64,000 bases of DNA from Physella acuta. Its lineage: Eukaryota; Mollusca; Gastropoda; Physidae. The translations under genes were made by a program, and so were the position numbers. The notes under the pieces were generated by a model that was not told where the DNA came from, did no database searches, and worked only from the letters and a program-made list of their open reading frames with translations. This document shows positions 1-11,059 of the stretch, in pieces (within the stretch, counting starts at the first letter, position 1; every line of letters starts with the position of its first letter). The stretch is taken from positions 1,544,001 to 1,608,000 of the forward strand of contig NW_026731783.1 in assembly GCF_028476545.1 (NCBI RefSeq), in the 5' to 3' direction.

Positions 1-295
1 AATCCTATCAGTACTTAGCTAGACGCGTGGAAAGTTACAGCAGCTTGCCATTTTCCCGACAATATCTTACGAAGTTGATAGTTATTGCATTAATACAACT
101 GTTTTTTTTTACACACACGAAATGTAGAAGCGCGTCTTTAATGTGCCTTAAATGTGTCTTAAACGTGTTTTACATGTGTCTTGCATGTGTCTTAATTGAT
201 TTCAGTCGCCAGTGTTAGTTTTATCAAGTTTGTCTGTGTGAGGGCCATTATTGTATCCATCCATCATTCACCACTCGTGTATATATCACCCATTA
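1..295 (+). repeat. Dispersed repeat module F1, partial copy 1
   Basis: Bases 1-295 are matched in reverse complement by about 7120-7446 and again by 11200-11510, and more loosely in the same orientation by 20740-21100. Shared landmarks are GACGCGTGG, CAGCTTGCCATTTTCC and a GATTTCAGTCGCC segment. It is cut by the window edge. Together with the 7-kb copy it forms an inverted pair around the 48-bp minisatellite. A short open frame inside it is also found in the other copies, but it shows no domain and is not treated as coding. Confidence 0.8.
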
Positions 296-724
296 TATTT
301 TTAATACAGTATTGCAACACAGGGTTGGGGTCATGGAACAAATACGATGGAGATATGGGGACTATGGTGTATGGGGGTCTTGGAACAAATACGATTGAGA
401 TATGGGGACTATGGTGTATGGGGGTCCTGAGGTTTGAGGTCAGGGAAGTTTTTTTTTTTTTTTTTAATACTTAACAAAGGGAACATTAACACTCCATACG
501 TACTATTGATTAATCTGAATGTATCGCATTTTTTTTTTAAAACAAGTATAAAAGAAATGCACTGTTTTTACAAGCTTTTATTTAACTCACTTCCTCTGTC
601 GTCAGTCGTCAGTCTAGACGGAAACGCAGGAGTGAAAATTCGGAAACATCTACTTGACCGATACGATTCACACTTGGCACGTGGGTCAAGACATGAAGAC
701 AATGCAATCTGAAACTAAATTTGA
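296..724. other. No gene; 47-bp duplication at 335-428
   Basis: Two tandem copies of a 47-bp unit beginning GGAACAAATACGAT start at 335 and 382. A poly-T run follows at about 449-463. Nothing coding is recognisable. Confidence 0.6.
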
Positions 725-985
725 CTTAATTGGATGCCTAATTAATTTTTTATTAATTAATTAAAATTTGGACCGAATTAGTAGGCATGTCTAGCCAACC
801 ACACCACACGCGTCATCACCTTCAATAGCTGCGCCATCACGTAATGGCTGCGTTCAAAAACCATTGCGCGCCTACTGAACGTGATGTTCAGTAGGCGCGC
901 AATGGTTTTTAGTCATGTAACTCTATTGTAAATAAAACATGTAAAGTACTGAAAAATAAATTCATAAAAAAACGTTTTAATAACA
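725..985 (+). repeat. Dispersed repeat R55, copy 1
   Basis: From the TTAATTAATT motif and ATTTGGACCGAATTA through CACACGCGTCATCAC to AACGTTTTAATAAC this matches 55941-56155 in the same orientation. The two copies differ in the centre, where this one carries a perfect palindrome and the other has CACGTTCAATGGCTG-type repeats. It runs directly into foldback 1. Confidence 0.75.
856..910. repeat. Perfect 25-bp palindrome with 5-bp loop
   Basis: Arm 856-880 (AAAAACCATTGCGCGC...CTGAAC) is the exact reverse complement of 886-910, separated by GTGAT. The GC-rich inner part (GCGCGCCTACTGAAC) would make a stable hairpin in DNA or RNA. Confidence 0.95.
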
Positions 986-1215
986 AGCTTTTATGTAATG
1001 ATGCACTAAAAAGTAGAAAATAAATTATAGACTACTATTTAAATAACTATAAAGAAAAGCGTGGGTGTCTTCCTTAACATTAGTAAAGGTATCCAATAGA
1101 TACTTAAGTGACCCACGCTTTTCTTTATAGTTATTTAAATAGTAGTCTATTATTTATTTTCTACTTTTTAGTGCATCATTACATAAAAGCTTGTTATTAA
1201 AACGTTTTTTATGAA
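961..1215. repeat. Foldback element 1 (105-bp arms)
   Basis: Arms 961-1066 and 1111-1215 are reverse complements with only about two differences by eye; the spacer is 44 bp. The inner arm ends read GCGTGGGT and ACCCACGC. The arms carry the motif CTAAAAAGTAGAAAATAAA, also present in foldback 2 (61655-62026), so the two belong to one family. It is probably a MITE-like foldback transposon; I could not define a target-site duplication. Confidence 0.9.
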
Positions 1216-1785
1216 TTTTTTTTTTATTAGCATGATTTTATTACTGATTGGTTAATTTATTTATACATGTATATTTACACACAGCGGTCCACCCAAACAA
1301 CAGACATGGTTTACATATATAATTCATTTTTACGTTTCAGATAGATTGATTTAGATTAAGATGGTATGATTACACCTTAATCTGGTATATGTCAGGTCAT
1401 CTGATAATGTGTTATCTCAAGAAACAGGTAATCTCAACTTCACCTGCCATATTTCATGCAGGTTTGTTACTTCGAATGGAAGAAGTAGTTATTTTCAATT
1501 TTAATTGTAAAAATACCTCGTTCATAACGATAGACCCAATATCGTTTATACTGAAGATTTCTTTCAAGTACTACATTTTAAAACATATGAATACCGTTAA
1601 ACATTTTAAATTATGAGTCAATTATATATTATTTTAATATCCTTCAAAAAATCAATATGTGTTTGTAATAAAACACTTTTTATATATTTAATATATTGAA
1701 AGAATAGCAAATCTTTTTTAAAATTAGCTTTGACTGTTGTACTGTTTTTTGTTAGTTTTTTTTTACTAAAGGAATTAATGAAAAT
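1216..1785. other. No gene recognised
   Basis: AT-rich sequence with poly-T and poly-A runs. Short open frames have low-complexity translations and no homology I recognise. Confidence 0.5.
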
Positions 1786-2760
1786 TATCTCCCTTAACAC
1801 ATTTTAAAGCAGAATGGGAAGTGATAAAAAAACATGTTTAAATGTATGCACAATTTAAATACATTATTTACACAATAAAATGATTCAACAATGTAATCAC
1901 AACGTTTACATCGTAGCTGTGTTTTAGGTAATTTTTCAGCTACAAAAACTTAATTAGTTACTTATATTATTTTTTTTTTAATTTTCAAATGTATTTCAGT
2001 GATAGTTATTAGTCCACACCACTCAACCCAAATCAAAACAAAAAAAAAGTTATTCGCCAGGTGTTAATTTTACATGCATTTATAAGCCAGGCCCCTACAT
2101 ACATATTGTATAAGCCCGGTTCCATGTGTACATGCATGTATAAGTCAGTTTCTATTTGTACAACTATACTAGCGTATACCCTGTCTCCACAGAATAACCA
2201 ATTACTAATTAATACATTCTTTAAAATAATCGGGCTTAGAATGTTGTAATACGAGTTGTGTTTTATTATAATGTTTAAATAAACCATTGGCCAAATCAAA
2301 TAATATTCTTTGACACATACACCACACATGGTAGACACGTAATATTTAAAACACAAGTTATGCATGACAAGACGTATGCATTTAAAATGTAATATTTTCA
2401 ATTCGAGTGCGCTAGTTATAAGACGCTTCAAAATTAATTGTATTATATCGAATAAAAGGTTATCCAACCATGTATAGCGACCGAAAATATTTTAAATATT
2501 ACACCTCCCCCCACCCCCTCAGTCCTCACCCAGTCCACACGTGTCACATGTCAACAACCAAATCAACCTCCCACCTCTGATGCTAACGTCCACAAAACTT
2601 AATAGACCACTTAAACATTACACCTAATTAACTGATTCAATAACATGTATTGTGTACCTTTCATCGTCATTAATTAACACTTTAATACAGCGACTAATTT
2701 AGGTCATGTTTATTTTTAGTACTACAAACTGGAAGTAAAACATAGACTAAATAAATACAC
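1786..2760 (+). repeat. Dispersed repeat module F4, long copy 1
   Basis: Begins near ATCTCCCTTAACA and contains GATTCAACAATGTAATCAC, a TAGCTGTGTTTTA segment and TTAGTCCACACCACTCAACC. The first ~350 bp recur at 30815, 36825, 47010 and 52445. The 3' extension, including CTCAGTCCTCACCCAGTCC at about 2519, recurs only at 52740-53240. No coding content is seen. Confidence 0.8.
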
Positions 2761-3376
2761 TATTTTTAACTTCACAGTATAAATATAAAAACTCTTGATT
2801 TATTTTGATTGTTTTTTTTTTGTCTTCCCTTTAAAAGTATCATTCGCTGTACTCGTTCGATGTGTTATTAACGATCATAACATTCAAAGGCCGTAAGGCC
2901 ACATAGAGTTCATGGCCAATCATTTTGTTTAAAGTCTCACATACTTTAAAATTGGTCAAAATACAAAGAGCTGTGTGCCAAAGGTGAACTTGTGGGGCGG
3001 TTAGATATGGTGAAACTGTCCGACATACACACGTATGTAAATTAACGGTGAATTTACTGGAGTGTTAGGTATAGACAAAGACAAGGTAAACTATCTAAAC
3101 TAGACATTGCAAAAGTAGATTCAACTATATGTTTCCATCATCATCCAAATTATTATCATCATCACAAAAACAACCATTATTTTTACCACAAATAGGCTGC
3201 TGTTCTGATGAGGATGATAAACTACTATGAAAAGCCTGCCACTATCATAATCAGCCTTTATACAATAAAGGCTTAACATTTTCGAGAACATGACTAATTT
3301 AATCTTCTCTTTATTGAAAATATCGTATAGATTAACGCCAAAACTTCTGATGATCAAATTTTCCTGCTACTGTCAC
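2761..3376. other. No gene recognised
   Basis: AT-rich spacer between module F4 and the first minisatellite array. A few ATC/ATT-rich stretches occur near 3130-3170. Nothing else is supported. Confidence 0.5.
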
Positions 3377-6300
3377 TGTAAGTGTTGGATGTGTTTCTTG
3401 TGTCTCAGCTCACACCCTGAGTGGTCTAAGTGTTGGATGTGTTTCTTGTATCTCAGCTCACACCCTGAATGGTCTAAGTGTTGGATGTGTTTCTTGTATA
3501 TCAGCTCACACCCTGAGTGGTCTAAGTGTTGGATGTGTTTCTTGTATATCAGCTCACACCCTGAGTGGTCTAAGTGTTGGATGTGTTTCTTGTATCTCAG
3601 CTCACACCCTGAGTGGTCTAAGTGTTGGATGTGTTTCTTGTATCTCAGCTAACACCCTAAGTGGTCTAAGTGTTGGATGTGTTTCTTGTATCTCAGCTCA
3701 CACCCTGAGTGGTCTAAGTATTGGATGTGTTTCTTGTATCTCAGCTCACACCCTGAGTGGTCTAATGGTTGGATGTGTTTCTTGTATCTCAGCTCACACC
3801 CTGAATGGTCTAAGTGTTGGATGTGTTTATCTCAGCTCACACCCTGAGTGGTCTAAGTGTTGGATGTGTTTCTTGTATCTCAGCTCACACCCTGAGTGGT
3901 CTAAGTGTTGGATGTGTTTCTTGTATCTCAGCTCACACCCTGAGTGGTCTAAGTATTGGATGTGTTTCTTGTATCTCAGCTCACATCCTGAGTAGTCTAA
4001 GTGTTGGATGTGTTTCTTGTATCTCAGCTCACATCCTGAGTGGTCTAAGTGTTGGATGTGTTTCTTGTATCTCAGCTCACACCCTGAGTGGTCTAAGTGT
4101 TGGATGTGTTTATTGTATCTCAGCTCACACCCTGACTGGTCTAAGTGTTGGATGTGTTTCTTGTATCTCAGCTCACACCCTGAGTGGTCTAAGTGTTGGA
4201 TGTGTTTCTTGTATCTCAGCTCACACCCTGAGTGGTCTAAGGGTTGGATGTGTTTCTTGTATCTCAGCTCACACCCTGAGTGGTCTAAGTGTTGGATGTG
4301 TTTCTTGTATCTCAGCTCACACCCTGAGTGGTCTAAGTGTTGGATGTGTTTCTTGTATCTCAGCTCACACCCTAAGTGGTCTAAGTGTTGGATGTGTTTC
4401 TTGTATCTCAGCTCACACCCTGAGTGGTCTAAGTGTTGGATGTGTTTCTTGTATCTCAGCTCACACCCTGAGTGGTCTAAATGTTGGATGTGTTTCTTGT
4501 ATCTCAACTCACACCCTGAGTGGTCTAATGGTTGGATGTGTTTCTTGTATCTCAGCTCACACCCTGAGAGGTCTAAGTGTTGGATGTGTTTCTTGTATCT
4601 AAGATCACACCCTGAGTGGTCTAAGTGTTGGATGTGTTTCTTGTATCTCTGCTCACACCCTGAGTGGTCTAAGTGTTGGATGTGTTTCTTGTATCTCAGC
4701 TCACACCATGAGTGGTCTAAGTGTTGGATGTGTTTCTTGTATCTCAGTTCACACCCTGAGTGGTCTAAGTGTTGGATGTGTTTATCTCAGCTCACACCCT
4801 GAGTGGTCTAAGTGTTGGATGTGTTTCTTGTATCTCTGCTCACACCTTAAGTGGTCTAAGTGTTGGATGTGTTTCTTGTATATCAGCTCACACCCTGAGT
4901 GGTCTAAGTGTTGGATGTGTTTCTTGTATCTCAGCTCACACCCTGAGTGGTCTAAGTGTTGGATGTGTTTCTTGTATCTCAGCTCACACCCTGAGTGGTC
5001 TAAGTATTGGATGTGTTTCTTGTATCTCAGTTCACACCCTGAGTGGTCTAAGGGTTGGATGTGTTTCTTGTATCTCAGCTCACACCCTGAGTGGTCTAAG
5101 TGTTGGATGTGTTTCTTGTATCTCAGTTCACACCCTGAGTGGTCTAAGTGTTGGATGTGTTTATCTCAGCTCACACCCTGAGTGGTCTAAGTGTTGGATG
5201 TGTTTCTTGTATCTCTGCTCACACCTTAAGTGGTCTAAGTGTTGGATGTGTTTCTTGTATATCAGCTCACACCCTGAGTGGTCTAAGTGTTGGATGTGTT
5301 TCTTGTATCTCAGCTCACACCCTGAGTGGTCTAAGTGTTGGATGTGTTTCTTGTATCTCAGCTCACACCCTGAGTGGTCTAAGTATTGGATGTGTTTCTT
5401 GTATCTCAGTTCACACCCTGAGTGGTCTAAGGGTTGGATGTGTTTCTTGTATCTCAGCTCACACCCTGAGTGGTCTAAATGTTGGATGTGTTTCTTGTAT
5501 CTCAACTCACACCCTGAGTGGTCTAAGTGTTGGATGTGTTTCTTGTATCTCAGCTCACACCCTGAGTGGTCTAAGTGTTGGATGTGTTTCTTGTATCTCA
5601 GCTCACACCCTAAGTGGTCTAAGTGTTGGATGTGTTTCTTGTATCTCAGCTCACACCCTGAGTGGTCTAAGTGTTGGATGTGTTTCTTGTATCTCAGCTC
5701 ACACCCTGAGTGGTCTAAATGTTGGATGTGTTTCTTGTATCTCAGCTCACACCCTGAGTGGTCTAAGTGTTGGATGTGTTTCTTGTATCTCAGCTCACAC
5801 CCTGAGTGGTCTAAGGGTTGGATGTGTTTCTTGTATCTCAGCTCACACCATGAGTGGTCTAAGTGTTGGATGTGTTTCTTGTATCTCAGTTCACACCCTG
5901 AGTGGTCTAAGTGTTGGATGTGTTTATCTCAGCTCACACCCTGAGTGGTCTAAGTGTTGGATGTGTTTCTTGTATCTCTGCTCACACCTTAAGTGGTCTA
6001 AGTGTTGGATGTGTTTCTTGTATATCAGCTCACACCCTGAGTGGTCTAAGTGTTGGATGTGTTTCTTGTATCTCAGCTCACACCCTGAGTGGTCTAAGTG
6101 TTGGATGTGTTTCTTGTATCTCAGCTCACACCATGAGTGGTCTAAGTGTTGGATGTGTTTCTTGTATCTCAGTTCACACCCTGAGTGGTCTAAGTGTTGG
6201 ATGTGTTTATCTCAGCTCACACCCTGAGTGGTCTAAGTGTTGGATGTGTTTCTTGTATCTCTGCTCACACCTTAAGTGGTCTAAGTGTTGGATGTGTTTC

Positions 6301-6913
6301 TTGTATCTCTGCTCACACCCTGAGTGGTCTAAGTGTTGGATGTGTTTCTTGTATCTCAGCTCACACCCTGAGTGGTCTAAGTGTTGGATGTGTTTTTTGT
6401 ATCTCAGTTCACACCCTGAGTGGTCTAAGTGTTGGATATGTTTCTTGTATCTCAGCTCACATCCTGAGTGGTCTAAGTGTTGGATGTGTTTCTTGTATCT
6501 CAGCTCACACCCTGAGTGGTCTAAGTGTTGGATGTGTTTCTTGTATCTCAGCTCACACCCTGAGTGGTCTAAGTGTTGGATGTGTTTCTTGTATCTCAGC
6601 TCACACCCTGAGTGGTCTAAGTGTTGGATGTGTTTCTTGTATCTCAGCTCACACCCTGAGTGGTCTAAGGGTTGGATGTGTTTCTTGTATCTCAGCTCAC
6701 ACCCTGAGTGGTCTAAGTGTTGGATGTGTTTCTTGTATCTCAGCTCACACCCTGAGTGGTCTAAGTGTTGGATGTGTTTCTTGTATCTCAGCTCACACCC
6801 TGAGTGGTCTAAGTGTTGGATGTGTTTCTTGTATCTCAGTTCACACCCTGAGTGGTCTAAGGGTTGGATGTGTTTCTTGTATCTCAGCTCACACCCTGGG
6901 TGGTCTATGTGTT
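3377..6913. repeat. 48-bp minisatellite array 1
   Basis: About 74 tandem copies of a 48-bp unit (core CTCACACCCTGAGTGG, then TCTAAGTGTTGGATGTG and TTTCTTGTATCTCAG). At about 3824, 4778, 5157, 5920 and 6203 a variant lacks 5 bp (TGTTTATCTCAG instead of TGTTTCTTGTATCTCAG), giving a 43-bp unit. Distances between successive short units are 955, 379, 763 and 283 bp, each equal to 48n+43. Short units are usually followed by a CTCTGCTCACACCTTAAG variant, so multi-unit cassettes have been copied within the array. Because 48 is divisible by three and the unit lacks stops in two forward frames and one reverse frame, it creates long open frames that are by-products. Confidence 0.97.
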
Positions 6914-7009
6914 GGCTAGTGCGCATATCATGGTAGAATGTTTACAAGTGAAACTAGATACCTAGAGATTGTGTACGTCTCTTTTTAAACAAGATTTTCG
7001 TTCATAGTG

Positions 7010-7880
7010 TCATAGGACTATGCTGACACCAGCTGGTATATGAGTGGTAGGTGCGGGGTGATGGGTGGATGTGTGATAGATACATGAGTGGTAGGCGCGG
7101 GGTGATGGGTGTATGTGTGATAGATACATGAGTGGTGAATGATGGATGGATACAATAATGGCCCTCACACAGACAAACTTGATAAAACTAACACTGGCGA
7201 CTGAAATCAATTAAGACACATGCAAGACACACGCAAAACACGTTTAAGAAACATTTAAGGCACGTTAAAGAAGCGCTTCCACATTATGATTGTAAGATTT
7301 ATTAAACACATGTATGATTTAAACGTGTGTGTTAATAAAAAAACAGTTGTATTAATGCAATAACTATCAACTTCGTAATATATTTTATTGGGAAAATGGC
7401 AAGCTGCTATAGCTTTCCACGCGTCTAGCTAAGTACTGGTAGGATTTCAATTTAATTATGAAATAACAGTAGAAATGACGTGGCTAACTAATGTGATAAA
7501 TACCATACAGTGTTACATTCATTGAAAATATCCCAACATATATTAAGTAATTACACAATTAGGCTAGAATAAATGGTTTAATATACTATTGTCTTATTCG
7601 AAAACATTTCAAGGGCGATAACCGAAAATATAACTTCCATAGTAATTTATATCATTGAATTTTCTTTTTTATATAATAACAAAGGCCAATAGTTTCATAC
7701 AATCAATTAATAAGATACTATATTGATAAACGGAAGCAGATTTAGCTTTATTCCTATATGTGGTTTTAAAAAATGGATGACTAAATTAATTACAAAAACA
7801 GTGGCTAAGCATTATACATATATCAAAGACCATCAATTCAGTAACAAATTGACTATTAAACTTGCTGTTTGAGAAATTCC
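7010..7880 (-). repeat. F1 copy 2, inverted
   Basis: Reverse-complement partner of 1-295 and of 20225-21150, extending farther to about 7880 (TTTGATATATG, CACTGTTTTTGTAATTAATTT on the minus strand). A 44-bp unit (GAGTGGTAGG...ATAGATACAT) is repeated twice at about 7040-7130; the same motif is single or degenerate at 21040-21130. Confidence 0.8.
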
Positions 7881-8702
7881 TAAATACGTTTCTTCAAATG
7901 TAATTTTTAGTTTCATTTTGTGGGAGCAGTGTGATGTGAGATCACACAGCACATAATTTGACGCTTGGCTTGCCTTAAACAAAGACACCCTCTTCACGCC
8001 CCCTAAGACACATCTACCACCTTCCCCTCTGTCCACTTCACTCTCAGACATGATAGCCCCACATCCCCTTTAACTGTTCCAACGACCCCACCACCCACTC
8101 CATTTACTTATTTAAAGTTCTAAATCTTGCTTCTTACCCTTCATCTTTCACACAGGAACCTTTTGAAAACTCAATGCGACCAGTATATAAACTGGTCAAC
8201 ATATTTTGTTTCCTTACATAGAAAACGCTTCACTGTCCCATTGACCCCCCCCCCTCTTTGAACAATTTCCTTTCCAATCCCCACCCGGAGTCCTGACACT
8301 TTCATTTGACCTTCACCCCTTTTACTGTTATCCCATAATTTATTTTATTTAAAAAAAAAATCCTATCCTATTTGTATTATATCAAAAGTACATATAGATG
8401 TTAGTACAACTACATTTGTATATTATCTCTACACTTTCAACAAAAATGTTTTTCCTTATCTCATGGTGCACGTTAAAGTATTCAGCATTTAATGATAAGC
8501 GGCTTATAAACTTCCAGTAGAAGACTACCAGTTTTGATAAAGTCCATGGGCTAACGAGTCTTTTTAACACCATTCTCATCAATATAACTTTCCATCGATA
8601 CACCGATTCCTATGTGGTAATCATTAACCATCCTGTAACAATGTTAACCACTTTCGAGTTCTTTGCCAGCAAATTATCACAATCATTCATTTTATGGTCC
8701 TA

Positions 8703-9276
8703 GGACCTTTGACCACAGCGGAGCTTTGACCATAGGGGGTTTGACCATAGGGGGTTTGACCACAGCGGAGCTTTGACCATAGGGGCTTTGACTATAGGGG
8801 GTTTGACCACATCGGGGCTTTGACCATAGCGGTGCTTTGACCATAGGGGGTTTGATCATAGGGTGTTTGACCATAGGGGGTTTGACCACAGGTGTTTTCT
8901 CAGCAGAGGGTCTTTGATCACAGGTGGTCTATCAACGGGTGTTTTATCACAAGCGCTGCGTCCGCCTTTGATCATAGGTGTTTTGTCCACATAGTGTCTT
9001 TGATCTCAGGTGGTTTGTCCAATGCTGTCCATATATGGTAAGGAATTATTTTAAAAGTTGCTAAATTATATTTTAAATTTCGACATGATGTAATAATATG
9101 TTAAATCATCATGTATAAATACAAGTCATCTAAACTATTCTATGTCAAAACCATGGAGAATCTTGGAGAGTAAAGCAGGTCGAAAAAAAGGTAAAGGAAC
9201 TTTGTTGTATCGTGGCCACGAGTTTTGGCTACACAGAGTACGCCAGGACGGGTGTACGAAGAAACTTGGAATCAAA
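8703..9276 (+). mobile_element. Truncated MULE, left end only
   Basis: Same as the left end of the element at 12773-14153: subrepeat-rich terminal inverted repeat (TTTGACCATAGGGGG motifs, 8703-8958) followed by a FLYWCH reading frame from ATG 9142. Relative to the distal copy it lacks 15 bp in frame (five codons, including the WR of the zinc finger). After GGAATCAAAT at 9276 it is fused to the 48-bp minisatellite, where the frame ends within the first unit. There is no right end. Confidence 0.85.
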
Positions 9277-10978
9277 TCTCTGCTCACACCCTGAGTGGTC
9301 TAAGTGTTGGATGTGTTTCTTGTATCTCAGCTCACACCATGAGTGGTCTAAGTGTTGGATGTGTTTCTTGTATCTCAGTTCACACCCTGAGTGGTCTAAG
9401 TGTTGGATGTGTTTATCTCAGCTCACACCCTGAGTGGTCTAAGTGTTGGATGTGTTTCTTGTATCTCTGCTCACACCTTAAGTGGTCTAAGTGTTGGATG
9501 TGTTTCTTGTATATCAGCTCACACCCTGAGTGGTCTAAGTGTTGGATGTGTTTCTTGTATCTCAGCTCACACCCTGAGTGGTCTAAGTGTTGGATGTGTT
9601 TCTTGTATCTCAGCTCACACCCTGAGTGGTCTAAGTATTGGATGTGTTTCTTGTATCTCAGTTCACACCCTGAGTGGTCTAAGGGTTGGATGTGTTTCTT
9701 GTATCTCAGCTCACACCCTGAGTGGTCTAAATGTTGGATGTGTTTCTTGTATCTCAACTCACACCCTGAGTGGTCTAAGTGTTGGATGTGTTTCTTGTAT
9801 CTCAGCTCACACCCTGAGTGGTCTAAGTGTTGGATGTGTTTCTTGTATCTCAGCTCACACCCTAAGTGGTCTAAGTGTTGGATGTGTTTCTTGTATCTCA
9901 GCTCACACCCTGAGTGGTCTAAGTGTTGGATGTGTTTCTTGTATCTCAGCTCACACCCTGAGTGGTCTAAATGTTGGATGTGTTTCTTGTATCTCAGCTC
10001 ACACCCTGAGTGGTCTAAGTGTTGGATGTGTTTCTTGTATCTCAGCTCACACCCTGAGAGGTCTAAGTGTTGGATGTGTTTCTTGTATCTCAGCTCACAC
10101 CCTGAGTGGTCTAAGTGTTGGATGTGTTTCTTGTATCTCTGCTCACACCCTGAGTGGTCTAAGTGTTGGATGTGTTTCTTGTATCTCAGCTCACACCATG
10201 AGTGGTCTAAGTGTTGGATGTGTTTCTTGTATCTCAGTTCACACCCTGAGTGGTCTAAGTGTTGGATGTGTTTATCTCAGCTCACACCCTGAGTGGTCTA
10301 AGTGTTGGATGTGTTTCTTGTATCTCTGCTCACACCTTAAGTGGTCTAAGTGTTGGATGTGTTTCTTGTATCTCTGCTCACACCCTGAGTGGTCTAAGTG
10401 TTGGATGTGTTTCTTGTATCTCAGCTCACACCCTGAGTGGTCTAAGTGTTGGATGTGTTTTTTGTATCTCAGTTCACACCCTGAGTGGTCTAAGTGTTGG
10501 ATATGTTTCTTGTATCTCAGCTCACATCCTGAGTGGTCTAAGTGTTGGATGTGTTTCTTGTATCTCAGCTCACACCCTGAGTGGTCTAAGTGTTGGATGT
10601 GTTTCTTGTATCTCAGCTCACACCCTGAGTGGTCTAAGTGTTGGATGTGTTTCTTGTATCTCAGCTCACACCCTGAGTGGTCTAAGTGTTGGATGTGTTT
10701 CTTGTATCTCAGCTCACACCCTGAGTGGTCTAAGGGTTGGATGTGTTTCTTGTATCTCAGCTCACACCCTGAGTGGTCTAAGTGTTGGATGTGTTTCTTG
10801 TATCTCAGCTCACACCCTGAGTGGTCTAAGTGTTGGATGTGTTTCTTGTATCTCAGCTCACACCCTGAGTGGTCTAAGTGTTGGATGTGTTTCTTGTATC
10901 TCAGTTCACACCCTGAGTGGTCTAAGGGTTGGATGTGTTTCTTGTATCTCAGCTCACACCCTGGGTGGTCTATGTGTT
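9277..10978. repeat. 48-bp minisatellite array 2
   Basis: About 36 copies of the same 48-bp unit, with 43-bp units at about 9408 and 10267 (spacing 859 = 17x48+43). The last ~725 bp are the same as the end of array 1, ending in the same degenerate unit (CCCTGGGTGGTCTATGTG). The first unit, with CTCTGCTCACACCCTGAG then a CACCATGAG variant, matches array 1 from about 4646 or array 2 itself from about 10136. Array 2 is shorter than the matching part of array 1, so units were lost or gained after duplication. Confidence 0.97.
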
Positions 10979-11059
10979 GGCTAGTGCGCATATCATGGTA
11001 GAATGTTTACAAGTGAAACTAGATACCTAGAGATTGTGTACGTCTCTTTTTAAACAAGA

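Larger units (their letters stand above)
6914..9276. repeat. Proximal copy of recent tandem duplication
   Basis: This unique-sequence part follows array 1 and matches 10979-13346 with about five substitutions by eye, plus a 4-bp indel near 7145, a poly-C length change near 8250, a one-base A-run change and a 15-bp deletion at about 9253. It holds an inverted F1 copy, a non-coding stretch at about 7880-8690 and the left part of a MULE transposon. At 9276 it stops abruptly inside the FLYWCH exon and array 2 begins. Confidence 0.95.

Noticed and set aside
196-474. Conserved small protein MISVASVSFIKFVCVRA, found in several copies
   Set aside because: It is open only in some F1 copies, ends in simple repeats, and its conservation follows that of the DNA repeat as a whole.
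3377-6913. CRISPR-like regular repeat array
   Set aside because: The units are contiguous without unique spacers, and the context is an animal genome.
8692-8889. Proline/lysine-rich small protein on the minus strand (also 12762-12959)
   Set aside because: It is a reading of the TTTGACCATAGGGGG subrepeats in the MULE terminal inverted repeat.
9400-11001. 533-codon open frame as a cysteine-rich repeat protein gene
   Set aside because: It is the 48-bp satellite read through in a stop-free register; other registers and the reverse strand are equally open, and the register changes at 43-bp units.
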